Below, in pieces: positions 1-12,070 of a stretch of DNA of 64,000 nucleotides. The notes below the pieces were generated by a model. It made no database searches and had not been told where the DNA came from. It saw only the letters and a list, made by a program, of their open reading frames with translations. The stretch is from Lasiodiplodia sp. COLG20 (taxonomy: Eukaryota > Ascomycota > Dothideomycetes > Botryosphaeriales > Botryosphaeriaceae). Position numbers and translations under genes: made by a program. The stretch spans positions 2,170,001 to 2,234,000 of the forward strand of contig VNWV01000003.1 of assembly GCA_009801085.1 (NCBI GenBank). Direction: 5' to 3'. Position 1 is the stretch's first letter; each line of letters starts with the position of its first letter.

Positions 1-2542
1 TCTACGGTCTCGGAGAGCACATCCACGGTCTCCGTCTCGGCACCAACTACACGGCAACTCTCTACGCTGCTGACGTAGGCGATCCAATTGACGAGAACAT
101 CTACGGCAGCCATCCCTTCTATCTGGATACGCGCTACTTTGAGGTTGATCCCGTCACTGGAAATCTGACTTATGTGGCCGACAGCAGCGCGGCAAAATCA
201 AACTCTTCATACGTCTCCTATTCTCACGGTGTGTTCCTGCGGAATGCCCATGGGCAGGAGATTCTGATGAGGCCAGAGAACGTGACCTGGCGTACTCTTG
301 GTGGAAGCATCGACCTTTTCTTTTTTGATGGGCCGACACAGCCGGAGGTCACCAAGCAGTACGAGTATGGAGCCATCGGCCTTCCAGCGATGCAACAATA
401 TTTCACCTTTGGATTCCACCAGTGCCGTTGGGGCTACGCCAACTGGTCTCAGTTTGAAGAAGTCGTCGACAACTTCATCAAGTTTGACATCCCGCTTGAG
501 ACCATGTGGCTGGACATCGATTACATGTTGGAATACAGGGATTTCACTAATGATCCGAACACATTTCCACTTGACGAAGGCGCCAAAGTTTTGAAACGCT
601 TGCATGAAGGAGGACGACACTTCGTTCCCATTGTGGACAGCGCCCTGTACATCCCGAACCCCGACAACGAGACTGACGCCTACGCTACCTACACTCGCGG
701 TAACGAGTCTGGTGTGTTCCTCAAGAACCCCGACGGTAGCGAGTACATTGGTGCTGTCTGGCCTGGCTACACTGTCTTCCCGGATTGGCTGGTCGACACC
801 AGTGGTTCCTGGTGGTCTGATGAGCTCGTCAGGTGGCACAAAGAGGTCGCCTTCGACGGAATTTGGATCGATATGTCTGAAGTTTCATCCTTCTGTGTCG
901 GCTCGTGCGGTTCAGGTAATCTCTCGCTCAACCCTGCCCACCCGCCATTCTCACTTCCCGGTGAGCCTGGAAACGTCATCTACGACTACCCAGAGGGCTT
1001 CAACATCACCAATGCGACCGAGGCTGCTTCTGCTTCCGCTGCTTCTTCTAGCCAGGCTGCCGCCACGTCTTCAACTGCTTCCAGCTCCACTTCGACCAGC
1101 TACCTGCGGACCACGCCTACACCTGGCGCGAGGAACATCAACTATCCTCCTTACGTGATTAACAATGTTCAAGGCGACTTGGCTGTTCACGCCGTCTCGC
1201 CCAACGCTACGCACTTTAATGACGTCCAAGAATACGACGTGCACAACCTGTTTGGCCACGGGATTCTGAATGCAACATACCATGGCCTTCTCAATGTTTT
1301 CCCTAGAAAGAGACCCTTCATTATTGGCCGTTCAACCTTTGCTGGATCCGGAAAGTGGGCCGGACACTGGGGTGGTGACAAGTAAGCAAAGCATAAATTT
1401 CCCTTATGCAGTCTTTACACTAACAGAATGATACAGCATGTCGAAATGGGCGTACATGTACTTTAGTATCCCGCAAGCTCTGTCATTCAGTCTTTTCGGT
1501 ATCCCTATGTTCGGCGTGTAAGTAATTCTTGTTTTAATACGTTCCTAGGCTAATTTATACAGCGACACCTGCGGATTTAATGGAAATTCGGCCTTGGATT
1601 TGTGCTCGCGCTGGATGCAGTTGTCCTCGTTTTTTCCCTTTTACAGAAATCACAATACGTTGAGTGCTGCTCCGCAAGAACCCTACGGTAAGGCAATTTT
1701 TTCTCTCCTCTCCACTTCTCCACTTTACCACAAGCTCCGCTAACAACTCTTCTCAATGTATAACAGTGTGGTCCTCCGTCATTGACGCGTCCAAAAAAGC
1801 CATGGCGATCCGCTATGCCCTGTTGCCGTACATATACACCCTCTTCCACACCGCACACACCACTGGCTCGACCGTGATGCGCGCTCTCGCGTGGGAGTTC
1901 CCCAACGACCCGTCCCTAGCCAACGTCGAGACGCAGTTCCTACTCGGCCCATCGATCCTCGTCACGCCCGTCCTCGAGCCAAACGTGTCGACGGTCCGCG
2001 GCGTGTTTCCCGGCGTGGGGCAGGGAGAGAAATGGTACGACTGGTACGAGCAGCGGGCGGTCGACGCTCGGCCGGGCGAGAACAAGACGCTGGACGCGCC
2101 GCTTGGGCACATCAACGTCTTCGTCCGCGGCGGCAGCGTGCTGCCAATGCAGGAGGTGAGGCTGACGACGAGGGAGGCGAGGAAGACGCCGTGGGCACTG
2201 CTAGTTGCGCTCGGTTCGACCGGCACGGCCAGCGGTTCGCTATATCTCGATGATGGCGAGAGTGTACAACCAAATGCCACGCTCAACGTCGAGTTTGTCG
2301 TACCAGAGGGAGAGAACAAGCTGGTGGTCAGTGGGCGCGGCACGTATAAGGATGAGAACCCGCTGGCGAATGTGACGGTTTTGGGCGTAGGGAGTGAGCC
2401 GGAGGATGTGAGGATCAATGGTGTCAAGGTTGATGGAAAGAAAAAGAGCTGGAACGAGACGAGCGAAGTGTTGCGGCTGACAGGATTGGAAGAGGTGCTC
2501 GAAGGAAGTGCATGGGGTGGCGATTGGATATTGAGTTGGTAA
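1..2542 (+). CDS. GH31 alpha-glucosidase, 5' end outside window
   Basis: Family 31 glycoside hydrolase that releases glucose from alpha-glucans at the non-reducing end; fungal relatives are secreted glycoproteins. Exons read <1..1381, 1437..1517, 1563..1687 and 1767..2542, frame starting at base 3. The introns (55, 45 and 79 nt) have GT-AG ends and restore a continuous protein. Visible landmarks in order: YGLGEH near the left edge, WLDIDYM, the nucleophile block DGIWIDMSEVSSF (nucleophile Asp codon at 870-872), RSTFAGSGKWAGHWGGDN, whose final Asn codon is split by intron 1, and the C-terminal beta-sandwich ending SAWGGDWILSW. A Ser/Ala/Thr-rich insert sits at about 1018-1100. NxS/T sequons are frequent. 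The start and any signal peptide lie upstream of base 1. Family assignment is secure; substrate range within GH31 is not determined. Confidence 0.95.
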
Positions 2543-3131
2543 ACAACTTCTAGAAAGTAATGGTCAGCAGAGATCGCCTTTCTCGCTGTACAAGATTGTT
2601 TATGGGAAGGCTTGGCGATTAGGGGTAGAAAGAAGCTCAGAGAAGACCAGGAAACTGGGAAAGAGATTGCATTTCTTCTGTTTCGTAATATAGTTGGAGA
2701 CATTTGTTTGGCATACCCATAACACACTCTTTCTGAAGAACTGTTTTAGAGACATCATATACATTTCTAATAGACTTCTCTCAAGCTCGTGACTGCACCA
2801 TTACTACTGCTAGCTATTCGGGAAAGAAAATGGGTGGCCCAATGCGGCAATAGCTTGACCCGGTAATCTGGATGAGACATATATCTTCATATACTAGCTG
2901 AGCCATCTTGAGCGTACTGGGCACGTGGGTGTAACGCGTTGTGGTGCTGTTTGCGGAAAGAGCAGGCCATTTGCAGTGCCGCGTGCTGATTGGCTGGCGG
3001 TGGCTTCTCCGCCTGCCGAGTTCTAGCCAACCCAACCTGCAGCATCACCAGCTAAACGTCACCTTAGCCACCACTGCCGCTCCACCACCCCGCTACACAT
3101 AACCGTCGCCGCCCATCGCTCCACCTACGCC
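2543..3131. other. Intergenic: GH31 3' flank and SYF2 promoter
   Basis: No coding potential is visible. The right half is the SYF2 promoter: an inverted CCAAT box (ATTGG at 2989-2993) lies about 140 nt before the SYF2 ATG, and a pyrimidine- and CACC-rich leader directly precedes it. Confidence 0.6.
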
Positions 3132-4016
3132 ATGCCCGCCGAGAAGCGCAAGACCTCACCCAGCGCCGAGGGGCTCGACGAGGAGCCCTCGAAGCGCCGC
3201 TTCGTTGAGAACGGCACCGAGCCGTCCGAAGAACCAGCCGAATCTGCAGAACCAGCTGAGCCCGCAGAGCCTGTCGCGTCGGGCAGCAGCGATCGCATGG
3301 CCCGCTTTAAGGCCCTGCAGGCCCGCCAGGCCGCCGCCCGCAAATCGAACCTGAAGGAGTCGACGGCCGAAGCGCAGCGCGCCCAGGTCGACCCCAACGC
3401 CCTCAACGCCCTACACCGCAAGCACGCCATCGCCTCGCACAAGTTGCTCAAGGCCGAGACGCAGGAGCAGGGCGAGGACTTTGAGCGCAAGCGCGCCTGG
3501 GACTGGACCGTCGAGGAGAGCGAGCGCTGGGACCGCCGCATGGAGAAGAAGGGCAAGCACCGCAAGGACGTGGCCTTCCAGGACTACCGCCAGGACGCGC
3601 GCAAGTCGTACAAGCGCCAGCTGCGCGACCTCAAGCCCGACCTGGACGGCTACGAGCGCCAGAAGATGGAGGCCGTGCAGCGCGCCGCCCAGAACGGCGG
3701 CCTGGAGATCGTCGAGATGGAGGACGGCGAGCTGATCGCCGTCGACCGCGACGGCTCCTTCTACACCACCGCCGACAGCACCGACTTCGTCAACCACCGC
3801 CCGGAGAAGGAGGCCGTCGACAAGCTGGTCGACGACATCCGCAAGGCCGAGGAGGCCCGCCTCAAGGCTCGTCGCGCCCGCGGCATCGACGACGACAGTG
3901 GCGATGTTACCTATATCAACCACAAGAACAAGCAGTTCAACGAGAAGCTGGCCCGCTTCTACAACAAGTACACTGCTGACATCCGCGAGAGCTTCGAGCG
4001 TGGTACTGCCATCTGA
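3132..4016 (+). CDS. SYF2: Pre-mRNA-splicing factor SYF2
   Basis: Intronless 294-residue protein of the SYF2 family, a component of the Prp19/NineTeen spliceosome complex that acts in the nucleus during splicing. The N-terminal third (about residues 1-110) is low-complexity and acidic, rich in Pro/Glu/Ala. The conserved SYF2 domain follows from about residue 115: FERKRAWDWTVEESERWDRR, the basic KKGKHRKDVAFQDY segment, a block reading DGYERQK, the central EDGELIAVDRDGSFYTTADS and the terminal NKQFNEKLARFYNKYTADIR. Length and domain order match fungal SYF2 proteins. The ATG at 3132 is the first in frame and has a favourable context. Third positions are strongly GC-biased, as in a well-expressed housekeeping gene. 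Confidence 0.93.
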   Translation: MPAEKRKTSPSAEGLDEEPSKRRFVENGTEPSEEPAESAEPAEPAEPVASGSSDRMARFKALQARQAAARKSNLKESTAEAQRAQVDPNALNALHRKHAIASHKLLKAETQEQGEDFERKRAWDWTVEESERWDRRMEKKGKHRKDVAFQDYRQDARKSYKRQLRDLKPDLDGYERQKMEAVQRAAQNGGLEIVEMEDGELIAVDRDGSFYTTADSTDFVNHRPEKEAVDKLVDDIRKAEEARLKARRARGIDDDSGDVTYINHKNKQFNEKLARFYNKYTADIRESFERGTAI

Positions 4017-4348
4017 GCCTTGCCTTGGGAAAAATGTTGTTTTTGACATAGCACCGGAGTTTTGGAATGGTAAAAGGACACTGGCGGAGTCTTGGTTTGG
4101 CACGATATTCTTTTGCCAGAATACAAAATAACAGCAAGGGAGCATTGGTCTAGCATGAAGATCATTGTGACCCGCACTCATCGGTTCCAACTGGCAGGAA
4201 ACCTAAGAAATCTGTTCTGCAAGGCTGCACCTAAAAGGCAAAAGTCCCCTTGGCTGTAACGCCCCTGAGACTTGTCTTCCAGATGCTCCTAAGCATTCTT
4301 ACGCCAGACTTTCCTGGCGCTGTTCACTTCCTCATCTACACTATCCGT
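4017..4348. other. Intergenic: SYF2 3' flank
   Basis: Downstream flank of SYF2. No gene, repeat or RNA is recognisable before the decayed alpha-glucosidase fragment that follows. Confidence 0.5.
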
Positions 4349-4541
4349 CAATGGATGTTACTGTACCTCGAGAATGTCTGAATCTTTCGTCCCCATCAGC
4401 CAGGGCTCTAGAAACCAGGACATCTCCAGTGTGTATGGAACGACGAGAAGCTGGAATTGGATGACCGAGGTGTTCAGTTTGACGGGGCTGGGAGCGATGC
4501 TCGAGGTGAGCGCCGGGGACGGAGCATGGACGCTGAATTAG
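4349..4541 (+). pseudogene. Decayed C-terminal fragment of a GH31 alpha-glucosidase
   Basis: In the frame ending at the TAG of 4539-4541, bases 4449-4538 read SWNWMTEVFSLTGLGAMLEV followed by SAGDGAWTLN. This aligns with the last residues of the upstream alpha-glucosidase, SWNETSEVLRLTGLEEVLEG then SAWGGDWILSW: about half of 30 positions are identical and the stop falls within one codon. Weaker similarity (VTV, then a GS..QD/ED segment) extends left to about 4349 but needs a frame shift. No upstream domains remain, so this is a relic and not a gene. It could come from duplication of the neighbour or be the remains of a more diverged GH31 paralogue. Confidence 0.6.
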
Positions 4542-6376
4542 TAGAAACATGGAAGATTCTGCTGTAGAAGGAGCAGATGGTAGGAAGAAAGAGGTCCGGG
4601 AAGAGTGGTCGAGTGAAGATAGCTTTCCATGACGTTCATGATTGAGACTTGGTTTTGGTGGATTAAGCTTCATGGCATTTCTTGAATACCGTCATCTCAT
4701 TTTTCTCTCGACAAGCTCGAGTTCAATGCAGCACTCAATGGCGAACTTCCCCTCAGTGGCAAGAAGAGGTCACTTGCTCGGACTGTCGGCCGCTAAAACG
4801 GAGGGTCAGGTACAAAATTAAGCATTTCCCGTCCCCAAAATGCAATGTGATATGCACGACTGCTTCAGATTTAATCTTATCGCTTCATCAGGAAAGACGT
4901 TTCATCGTTCACCAGGAAGTCAGGTCAACCCTGGTCCCTGTAGGATGCGGGGAGGTTGTATGCAGTGACGGATTTCGCATCACGGATAACGCCCTTTATT
5001 ATACATACACTGCTAACCAAGGCCGGCAACCCCCGCAATCCGCTTGCATGTCATGGGACCTTCTTGTAGAACTGATTAGTTTCGCATCTGCCGGTCAGCT
5101 TGATTGGGAAAGCCGGTCATTCAGGGGCTAAAGAGAGTTTGTTGTCTGGCACTATCATTTAAAGCCAATATGCTTCGCATTGATGCCCGGCCGCGGTTTT
5201 ATATGACTATCAGTAATCACTTCGGCGTCAGCCAATTCCCACTTTCGGAAAAAATTCGACCAGCATCTTCGTCGCCTTCACTCGACTCCGAGCATGCGTG
5301 CCTGGTTCTTCTGCCTCAACTAGTCAGAGCTCTGGTAGCTAAGGTACATTCAGCTTGCAAGGTGCATATGCAGGTTGTCAATAGCTTCCAGTTTGGGACC
5401 GCTGGGCAGCCAAAGCGCTTCTCACCTTCCCGTTCTAGATAGGGCTGACGGCCAAATCCGTCCCCAACGGTACCAACAACTGCCGATCCCCGCAATGCCT
5501 ATAGATATTAAGCTCTCACCGACTCCCATGCTCGATCGACCAATATGGAGAGCCCACAAGGTGGCGCGGCTGTGACATCGCGAGGCCGCATTGCGACTGG
5601 CATGTGCAACGTCTGAAAGGTATCTTTTTAGGCCCTCGCATAAGCGGGACAAGCTCCGGTAATAACAGGATACTGTTTGTCTAGATGATCATCGGGGAGA
5701 GTCTGAGAGTGTTTGAACGTCTAAGCGAAGGTGGGAATGTACAAGACGGTGCTCAGACACCATGACGGTTTTCACTACCATTGCTCAAGAATGAGGCAAA
5801 AAATAGGTACCGAAAGGCTTTTGGCACATTCGGAAGCATTGGCGCTTAAAGTGACTAAAATAATGATATTTCAAGGATCTCTCTCATGGATCCATTAAGA
5901 GCATCATATAGCATACCCGTTCAGGATGTGTTGTCCGAGAGGCTGGAGAGGGAAGGTGATCGCTTGGATAAGATAAGACTTATCGCTGTCTGATGGAAAC
6001 TTCAAGAAAATAGGCAGGTCAATTGAGCTGGCCTCAAAGATGTGAATAGGATGACGTGTGGTGGTTGGTCTCATGTATACATTACAAGGCTACTGTGACA
6101 TCGTGCCCAGCTGAAAAATAGCGTACAGTGAAGTTAAGAGGAAGGCTATTGAGACAAAGAAAAATGTGAGGTATACCGACAGTGCGAACTTTTCCAGCAC
6201 TTCAAATGTGAAATGTAACCGGCCTTCTCCGGACAACGCCATTGCTGGTTAGAAAGAAACAAGCACAAAGGAGGCAAGCCGTATGCACTCCGCCGCCCCG
6301 CCCACCGCCCCTTCCCAGAAGCAACACCAAAGGAAACCCGATGCGCCCATACCCCATACCCCAAATCTGGGCAGTG
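4542..6376. other. Intergenic, no recognisable gene
   Basis: About 1.8 kb without a convincing coding frame on either strand. Open frames are short, mutually overlapping and resemble no family known to me. It separates the GH31 relic from the convergent 3' end of the PTH11-like gene. Confidence 0.5.
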
Positions 6377-7894
6377 CTACACGTAATCGCCGGGTTCTCT
6401 CCTCTCTCGCGCTACCGCGTTCAACTCCTTCTGGCTCTCACTGTCCTCCTTGTCGCTACTACTTCTCTCCCTTCCACCTCCCCGCCACCAACTCTTTCTC
6501 TTACCGCCTGCTCCATCGTCACCAGCCCCATGACCTAATCTCCTTTCCTCCACGACTGTCGTCACCTCAGTCTCCCTGACGATTCCGCCCTTGATCCCTT
6601 CAGCCGACCCCGGCGGACTCGGGCTTCCTTCACCTCCACTCGTCTTCGTGATCTTGGTGACGAGCTCGAACTCGTCGCCGTGCTCTGTGCGCAGCATGCT
6701 CCAAGGGCCGCCCTGCGAATTGTTGCGGGCGCGCGAGTGATCGCTGGGCCAGACGGTCTGTTGAAGCTTATGGGCTTGGCTGCCGCCAGGCGTCTTGAGA
6801 TGTCCCGAGGGGTTGGGTGTGCCGCCGTTGGTGCCGTATGACCCGAATTTGGAGGTAACCATGCGGAAAAGTGGGCGCAGGGTCGCGAGGCAGCCGGCAG
6901 TGATGGCGAGGCCTTGTTCGGTGTCGGACCAGATGGCGATATCGACAGTAGCGTCTGCGGGAGGTAGAACCATGATTAGTTGTGTGGCTTTGGCTGGGGA
7001 TGAGGGCGCAGCGCTTACAGAGGAAATCGGGGTCCTTAAAGTCCTGAACGTAGGCCATGCGGACAAGAACGGCGGAAGAGGCACTGACGAAAACGTTAGT
7101 TATCTGTATGTTCCATTGAGGACTGCCGAATAAAGACGTACATGCAAGCCATGCTCAAAATGGGAACCAAAGCAACCTTAATACTCTTCCTCATGTTGAG
7201 GTTCCAGATCAGGAAGATGGGCAGGATACCGAAGGTGAAATCGCAGATGGCCGAAATGCTGCCGTAGAGATAGGTCAAGGCTATGATGACCTCGACGGGG
7301 ATGCAGGTGCCGGGAGCGCCAACGGTCTGGGTCCAGAAGTAGGAGACTGGATTGCACTGGAAGAGGGTGACGAAGAAGAAGACGGCGCCGGTCAAGACGG
7401 TCAGGGACATGACGCCCCAGATGATCAAGACGTGGATGCGGTGAACGGTCAGGCGGAGCAGGAAGTAGCCGATGCTAATCTTGGCAGAAATCATGGTTAG
7501 GCAGTATGCAACGTAGCAAAGCCACCAATACTGGGCGACTGAGTCAGTGAAGTTCGAAGCGCTGGGGGGAGCACAGAGTTGTTACCCGCATCGCTTTCTC
7601 GGAATCATGAGGATCCAGTTCGGCCATGTGGCGGCCGGTTCCGTAGTGAATGCCGCCTATCACGCATGTTGCGAACATGATGTGGGTGAGCTGGTTCCCG
7701 TGTCAGTGACGTTTCGGTGGCGTTTCGCTGTTGTTTAGACATACAGTTGCTGCCACCATGAACCAGTCGTCAATGCCCCAGGCCTTGACCATGACCAGGC
7801 GTACGAAGCATCGTAGTACCGTGGAGACGAAGGCCATGCTGACCATGATGGCCGTCACGACGAGCAACTCGGGCCCGCGGTTCTCGCCGGCCAT
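6377..7894 (-). CDS. PTH11-like seven-TM protein (fungal rhodopsin-domain family)
   Basis: Five-exon gene; exons in transcript order 7894..7745, 7690..7586, 7530..7142, 7083..7019, 6954..6377, giving 428 residues. All four introns (54, 55, 58, 64 nt) are GT-AG. It matches the large fungal family of PTH11-related integral membrane proteins (Fung_rhodopsin domain, no CFEM domain), some of which sense surfaces or host signals; function here is inferred only. Family landmarks: MAGENRGPELL start, KAWGIDDWFM, GTGRHMAEL, YWWLCYVAYC, KISIGYFLLR, the Cys/Pro turn FQCNPVSYFW, CDFTFGILPIFLIWNLNMR, DIAIWSDTEQGLAITAGCLA and LRPLFR. The tail after about residue 300 is polar, cytosolic-looking and rich in Gly/Ser/Arg. 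A second member of the family lies at 53396-54842. Confidence 0.9.
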
Positions 7895-7907
7895 GACTGA
7901 TGGAATT

Positions 7908-7910
<3 letters not shown>

Positions 7911-7951
<41 letters not shown>
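7911..7951. repeat. (AG)20 microsatellite
   Basis: Uninterrupted AG dinucleotide run of about 40 nt starting 17 nt upstream of the PTH11-like ATG. On the transcribed strand it reads as a CT tract, a common feature of fungal promoters and 5' leaders. Its length suggests copy-number variability. Confidence 0.95.
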
Positions 7952-7952
<1 letters not shown>

Positions 7953-10900
7953 GGAGAGCCAGTCGATTCACAGCCCGACAGTGTGGATCATGGGAGGAGT
8001 CCCTCAGATCAAGATGCGGTCGTGAAAGAGCAAGGGCGGGAGGATCGGGAAGCAAGTTTTCCAGGGACGGGCGCCGATAAAGTACAGATTCGAGGCTCCG
8101 AGTGGCTTGAGAGATCCGCAGGAGTCGGCCGGCGGACGGGAGACGCGTGGGCGGGCCGGGGGAGGTGCGCAGATTGTTCAGTCTGAGCTTGTTCTTCTGG
8201 ATGCGCAGCGCACCCAGAGCAGCAAGAGGGGGCCACGAGCAAGTGCCGAAGACGGTAATATCAGGACGCAGAGGCCCAACGAGTTTTCTGGGCTAGCCAT
8301 GTGGGGAACTATGGCCGAGGCATCCAGGGCGCCGGGCGAGCAGCCCTGTACTGATCTTTTGCCGGTTTGGTGGCGTGCGAGGGGGTGTGCGGGCGTTAGG
8401 CTGGATTCCGCGGTGGCCATGCCAGGGGCCGCGTATTCGCAAAGCGCAGAGGGGTCGATTGTGGAGAGAGCTGTCAGTCGGCAAGACAGGATCGCCGTGG
8501 TGACAGCAGCCCAAAGCAGCATGGCCGATCAGCCGCACTGCAGAGGCGTGCTCGCTAGTTGCATTTCGACGACGATCGCTCCAGCACTGCCGACCACCTC
8601 GAACTCCGAGCCTCGGAGGCAGGCCCGCCAGGGCAGCGGCGTCCGCCCAGCTGCCCAATTTGGCCGCTAGCCGGTTGAACGGTAAAGCTGGTCGTGGGTC
8701 ACCAGCAGACCCTGGGCGGGCAGAGGACACGGCCAGGAACATGACCAGCTGCGCGCGCTGGTCGATAAGCTTAACCCGCTCGTCGGTTCTGCAAGACTCA
8801 GTCGCTGCCAATCGGGGGATAAACAGCGCATGCTCAACTGCCGGTGTGGCGGTCGCTTAGGCGAGGCGTCGAGGCGTCGAATGCAGCGGCGATCGCTGCC
8901 TGGAGCGCGGCACAGGGGAGCTCGCTTGAAGAGAAACGTTCGCCTCTGGGAATGACAGCAGGCCGGGCTAGCGCAAGGGCGCGGGAGCGGATTTGAGGGC
9001 ATCCGCGGAGACTAGAGACGTAGGTGGACGGATGAAACGGCCAGTGGGTGGTGGGGGGCGGTCGGACGAGGATGCATGTTTGCAGACTAGCGCCGAACGT
9101 CTGGGTTCAGGGCTCATGTCGCGTAGAGGAGGCGGCGTCCGTGCGCTCACGTGGCGGACCCGCTCCTTCTGATTGCTGCGGAGCTGCGCCCGTGTCGAGG
9201 CTCCCGTTACAAGCTTTCGCTCCCGTCGCGCTGAGTCGCAACACCGTCCAGACCCTTGGGAAAAACGCAGGACCGTGGGGTAGATCGCTGTGGGTCGTGA
9301 AGTTGCTTTTGCTGTCCAGCATCCTTTGCCGCTTCCGCGCGCCTAGTGTTGACAGCCACCAGATCGGCAAATCTCATTGTACCACCGTGGGTCCTTAACT
9401 TATCTGCCTTGGCAGCTTTTCCCGATCTCCAACATGTTGGTTGCAAGAAGCTTTCCAAATCTTTCCGCTCTCGAGTCATGATGCTTGCGCAGGGGCACCG
9501 GGATCGGGACACTATGTCTGCCAAGGCAAAGCCATGCCTATCAATCATCTATCAGCTCTGATCATGATCTTACACTGCTGTCGCACATGTGTCCGCCCAG
9601 TTACTACCCCACACATTCGCCGCTGAGCCCAGAGAGCTGGGTATCATCAGGAAGCCAGGCCGCACCATGGCTCTAGTGTCTAGCGGTACCACGGCTCAGC
9701 TGGGCTTTTTCTGCGGCATTTGGGCTAGCCCCCAATGTGGAAACGAACGCTGCCAGTATCCCGCTTTGGGTGAAGTCAGGAGTCGCTCGAAGCTTTAACT
9801 ATACGAGGCCCGGCTTCCTTGGAAACTGGAATTCGTCACGGAATCTATTGCCGGCCATGCGCACTCCTTTGTTTTCTTCACACCTCTGCCCTGCTGTGAG
9901 GCTGAAACTCCCGCACAGAACTACCGCTATCGCTTGACCGAGGCTCACTAAAACGCGTACAAGTCCATGCAAAGCAATCGGCCCATTTACCGCCACCATA
10001 TCGACAATCTTGCTCGCCCTCCAGCTCTCTTCTAAAAGAAGTGTATGCTATGCGCGGCCTTCGATTGCGAGGCTTCCCGTGAGGAATAAGGACTATCATC
10101 ATCTCCTTTGCTGCTTGACCGCACCATTTCCATATGCTGGCCATCGTCATGGCCGCTTCATGTTGGCCATTGCCACATCTCTTCTGCGAGAGACGCATTT
10201 CACCCACACTCAACACCCAAGAGGGACAGCAGAACCAAGTGTAAAAGATGCCTGGTTGTGCAATGCCAATAGATGAATCGTTGGCGCCTTCCACAACCCT
10301 ACCATGATCCATTCCTTTTAACAACAGAAATCTGCATCACAGCCCTGTGCGCCCGTCCGCATCTCAACACCGCCACGCGGCTATGCGAAACCCACGTCGC
10401 ATATGTGCGTCAGCACTGCGTACGCATGATCGGCGCCGCGCGCACAAGCCCAGCTGCTCCGTCCCCATCCGCGAGACCCTCTACGCACGAGCTCCCATGC
10501 CAGGACGGAGATAAAAAGGCGAGACAGGGTGGACCTTGTTCTGGTAGCTGAGCGCTCCTTCCTTTCGGATGTATCCGGAGTGGCAAACAGATTGCGCACC
10601 ACAAGGTCGACTCTCAAGATGTACGGTGGTGGACTGGTTGTGCCGTCGTATGCCATACTTCCTTCCCATTTTGAAGGTGTCCTCGTTGAATGTTGAGCTT
10701 CGTATATGGGTGAGCTACATCAATGTCTATGAACGATGCGAGGTAGCATGGTGGAATGATGGAGATGATTTAAAGTGAAGATTGTTAGGGATAGCTGGAG
10801 TATGATCTGATGAAAGTGGTCGCGACGTGTCTGAATGAGAAGAGGAAGAGAGACACAAGGCAGTCGTTCCCATTGGTTGTTGTACTCTGTTAGCTAGAAT

Positions 10901-12070
10901 CCTGCGAAGTGCTGAAATGTTGGAATTAATTTTAGAGAAGGCGGTATTTCCATTAAGCTAGCCCAAGAGTGCCGCGTGACGCACACTGTGAAAGATGTCA
11001 GCTGTTTAATCCTTCGAGAAGTAAGTGCTCACCAGCAAATTGGCAGAGCTCGGGCCAATGAGTGATGTACTGACCGTTATGGCCGGGCTGAATGTTAGTT
11101 TCAATAGTCCCATGTGTTGGCACTCGTTGACCGCAGCTTTTTGCAATAAAGTAAAAGAGAAAGTGCGACAGGCAATGATTATTGACTGGTGTTCGCCAGA
11201 GATTTCTGAAATTTGGTTCTAGCGAAAAGTGATGCTGTAGTAAAGGCGCCTAACGGATCAGCAAAAATGTCACCCAGACAGGCAAAGTGTATCCATGATC
11301 CAGCCCAGGCAAGTTTGAAGTGGAGTGAACACCACGTGAAATTGAAGGGCAGGATCCAGGCGGAGGCAAAGATGGCATGCAAAGCAGAGAAAAGACCACT
11401 GCAATGGCAATTGTGAAATGATGTTTTGTCATCAGAGCGGATCTCAACGGCAGGAATAGTAAACATTGGCGATCTGCAGATAGCGCGATTTGCTAGAACT
11501 AATCGTAACAGGTTAATTTTAACTCCAAACACGGGTCGATTCCGTTGGTATTACAACAGACGACGGCCAGTTGAATATCGAGACAGGAGCTTCGACTACC
11601 CCGACTTTGTTGCCATACTAAGTGGATCGACCTCGTACTCGTTAAAGATGTTCAGGAGACGGGCTGAGCTAGGAGCACGGGTGGATGCGGCTGCAAAGGT
11701 AAAAGGCGGTGCGCTAACCGAGAATGTGATGGACATGACGTCAGTGAGCCCCTCGCGGCAACTGCAACACTCTTGCTGTCATTGTTTGAGCAGTGGAGTC
11801 GAATACCAAGATTGTGGCCGGGTGAGATTCGTCTGTTGCCGAATTGGCTGAGTGCGATTTTTCCGTTGTATCCCACCGGTTTCCCATTCGCGCGATTCAT
11901 GACGTCTGCTGCTGTAGTTATGTCATTCTGATGATGGCTGCATACGAAGTCGCCTCTCCTCATAATCGAAGCATTGCACTCTGCGTTTTCCATGCTTCAG
12001 CTAATATTAGTTTTCTTACCATCGAAAGAGCAGCGATTTTGACAGTCCGTCAGACTCGGAATCAGCAATC
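7952..12070. other. Gene-poor 4.1-kb interval
   Basis: The left part (about 7950-9400) is GC-rich and carries many short open frames on both strands, but none shows a domain, a sensible start or a splice-joined continuation. The right part (9400-12070) has mixed composition. A minus-strand frame at 11179-11532 has hydrophobic runs but no ATG start. The last few hundred bases are presumably the promoter of the dehydrogenase at 12071. No repeats, tRNA or rRNA were found. Confidence 0.45.

Noticed and set aside
11179..11532. Minus-strand frame with hydrophobic runs
   Set aside because: Begins with GTG, no ATG, no family resemblance, no splice partners found.
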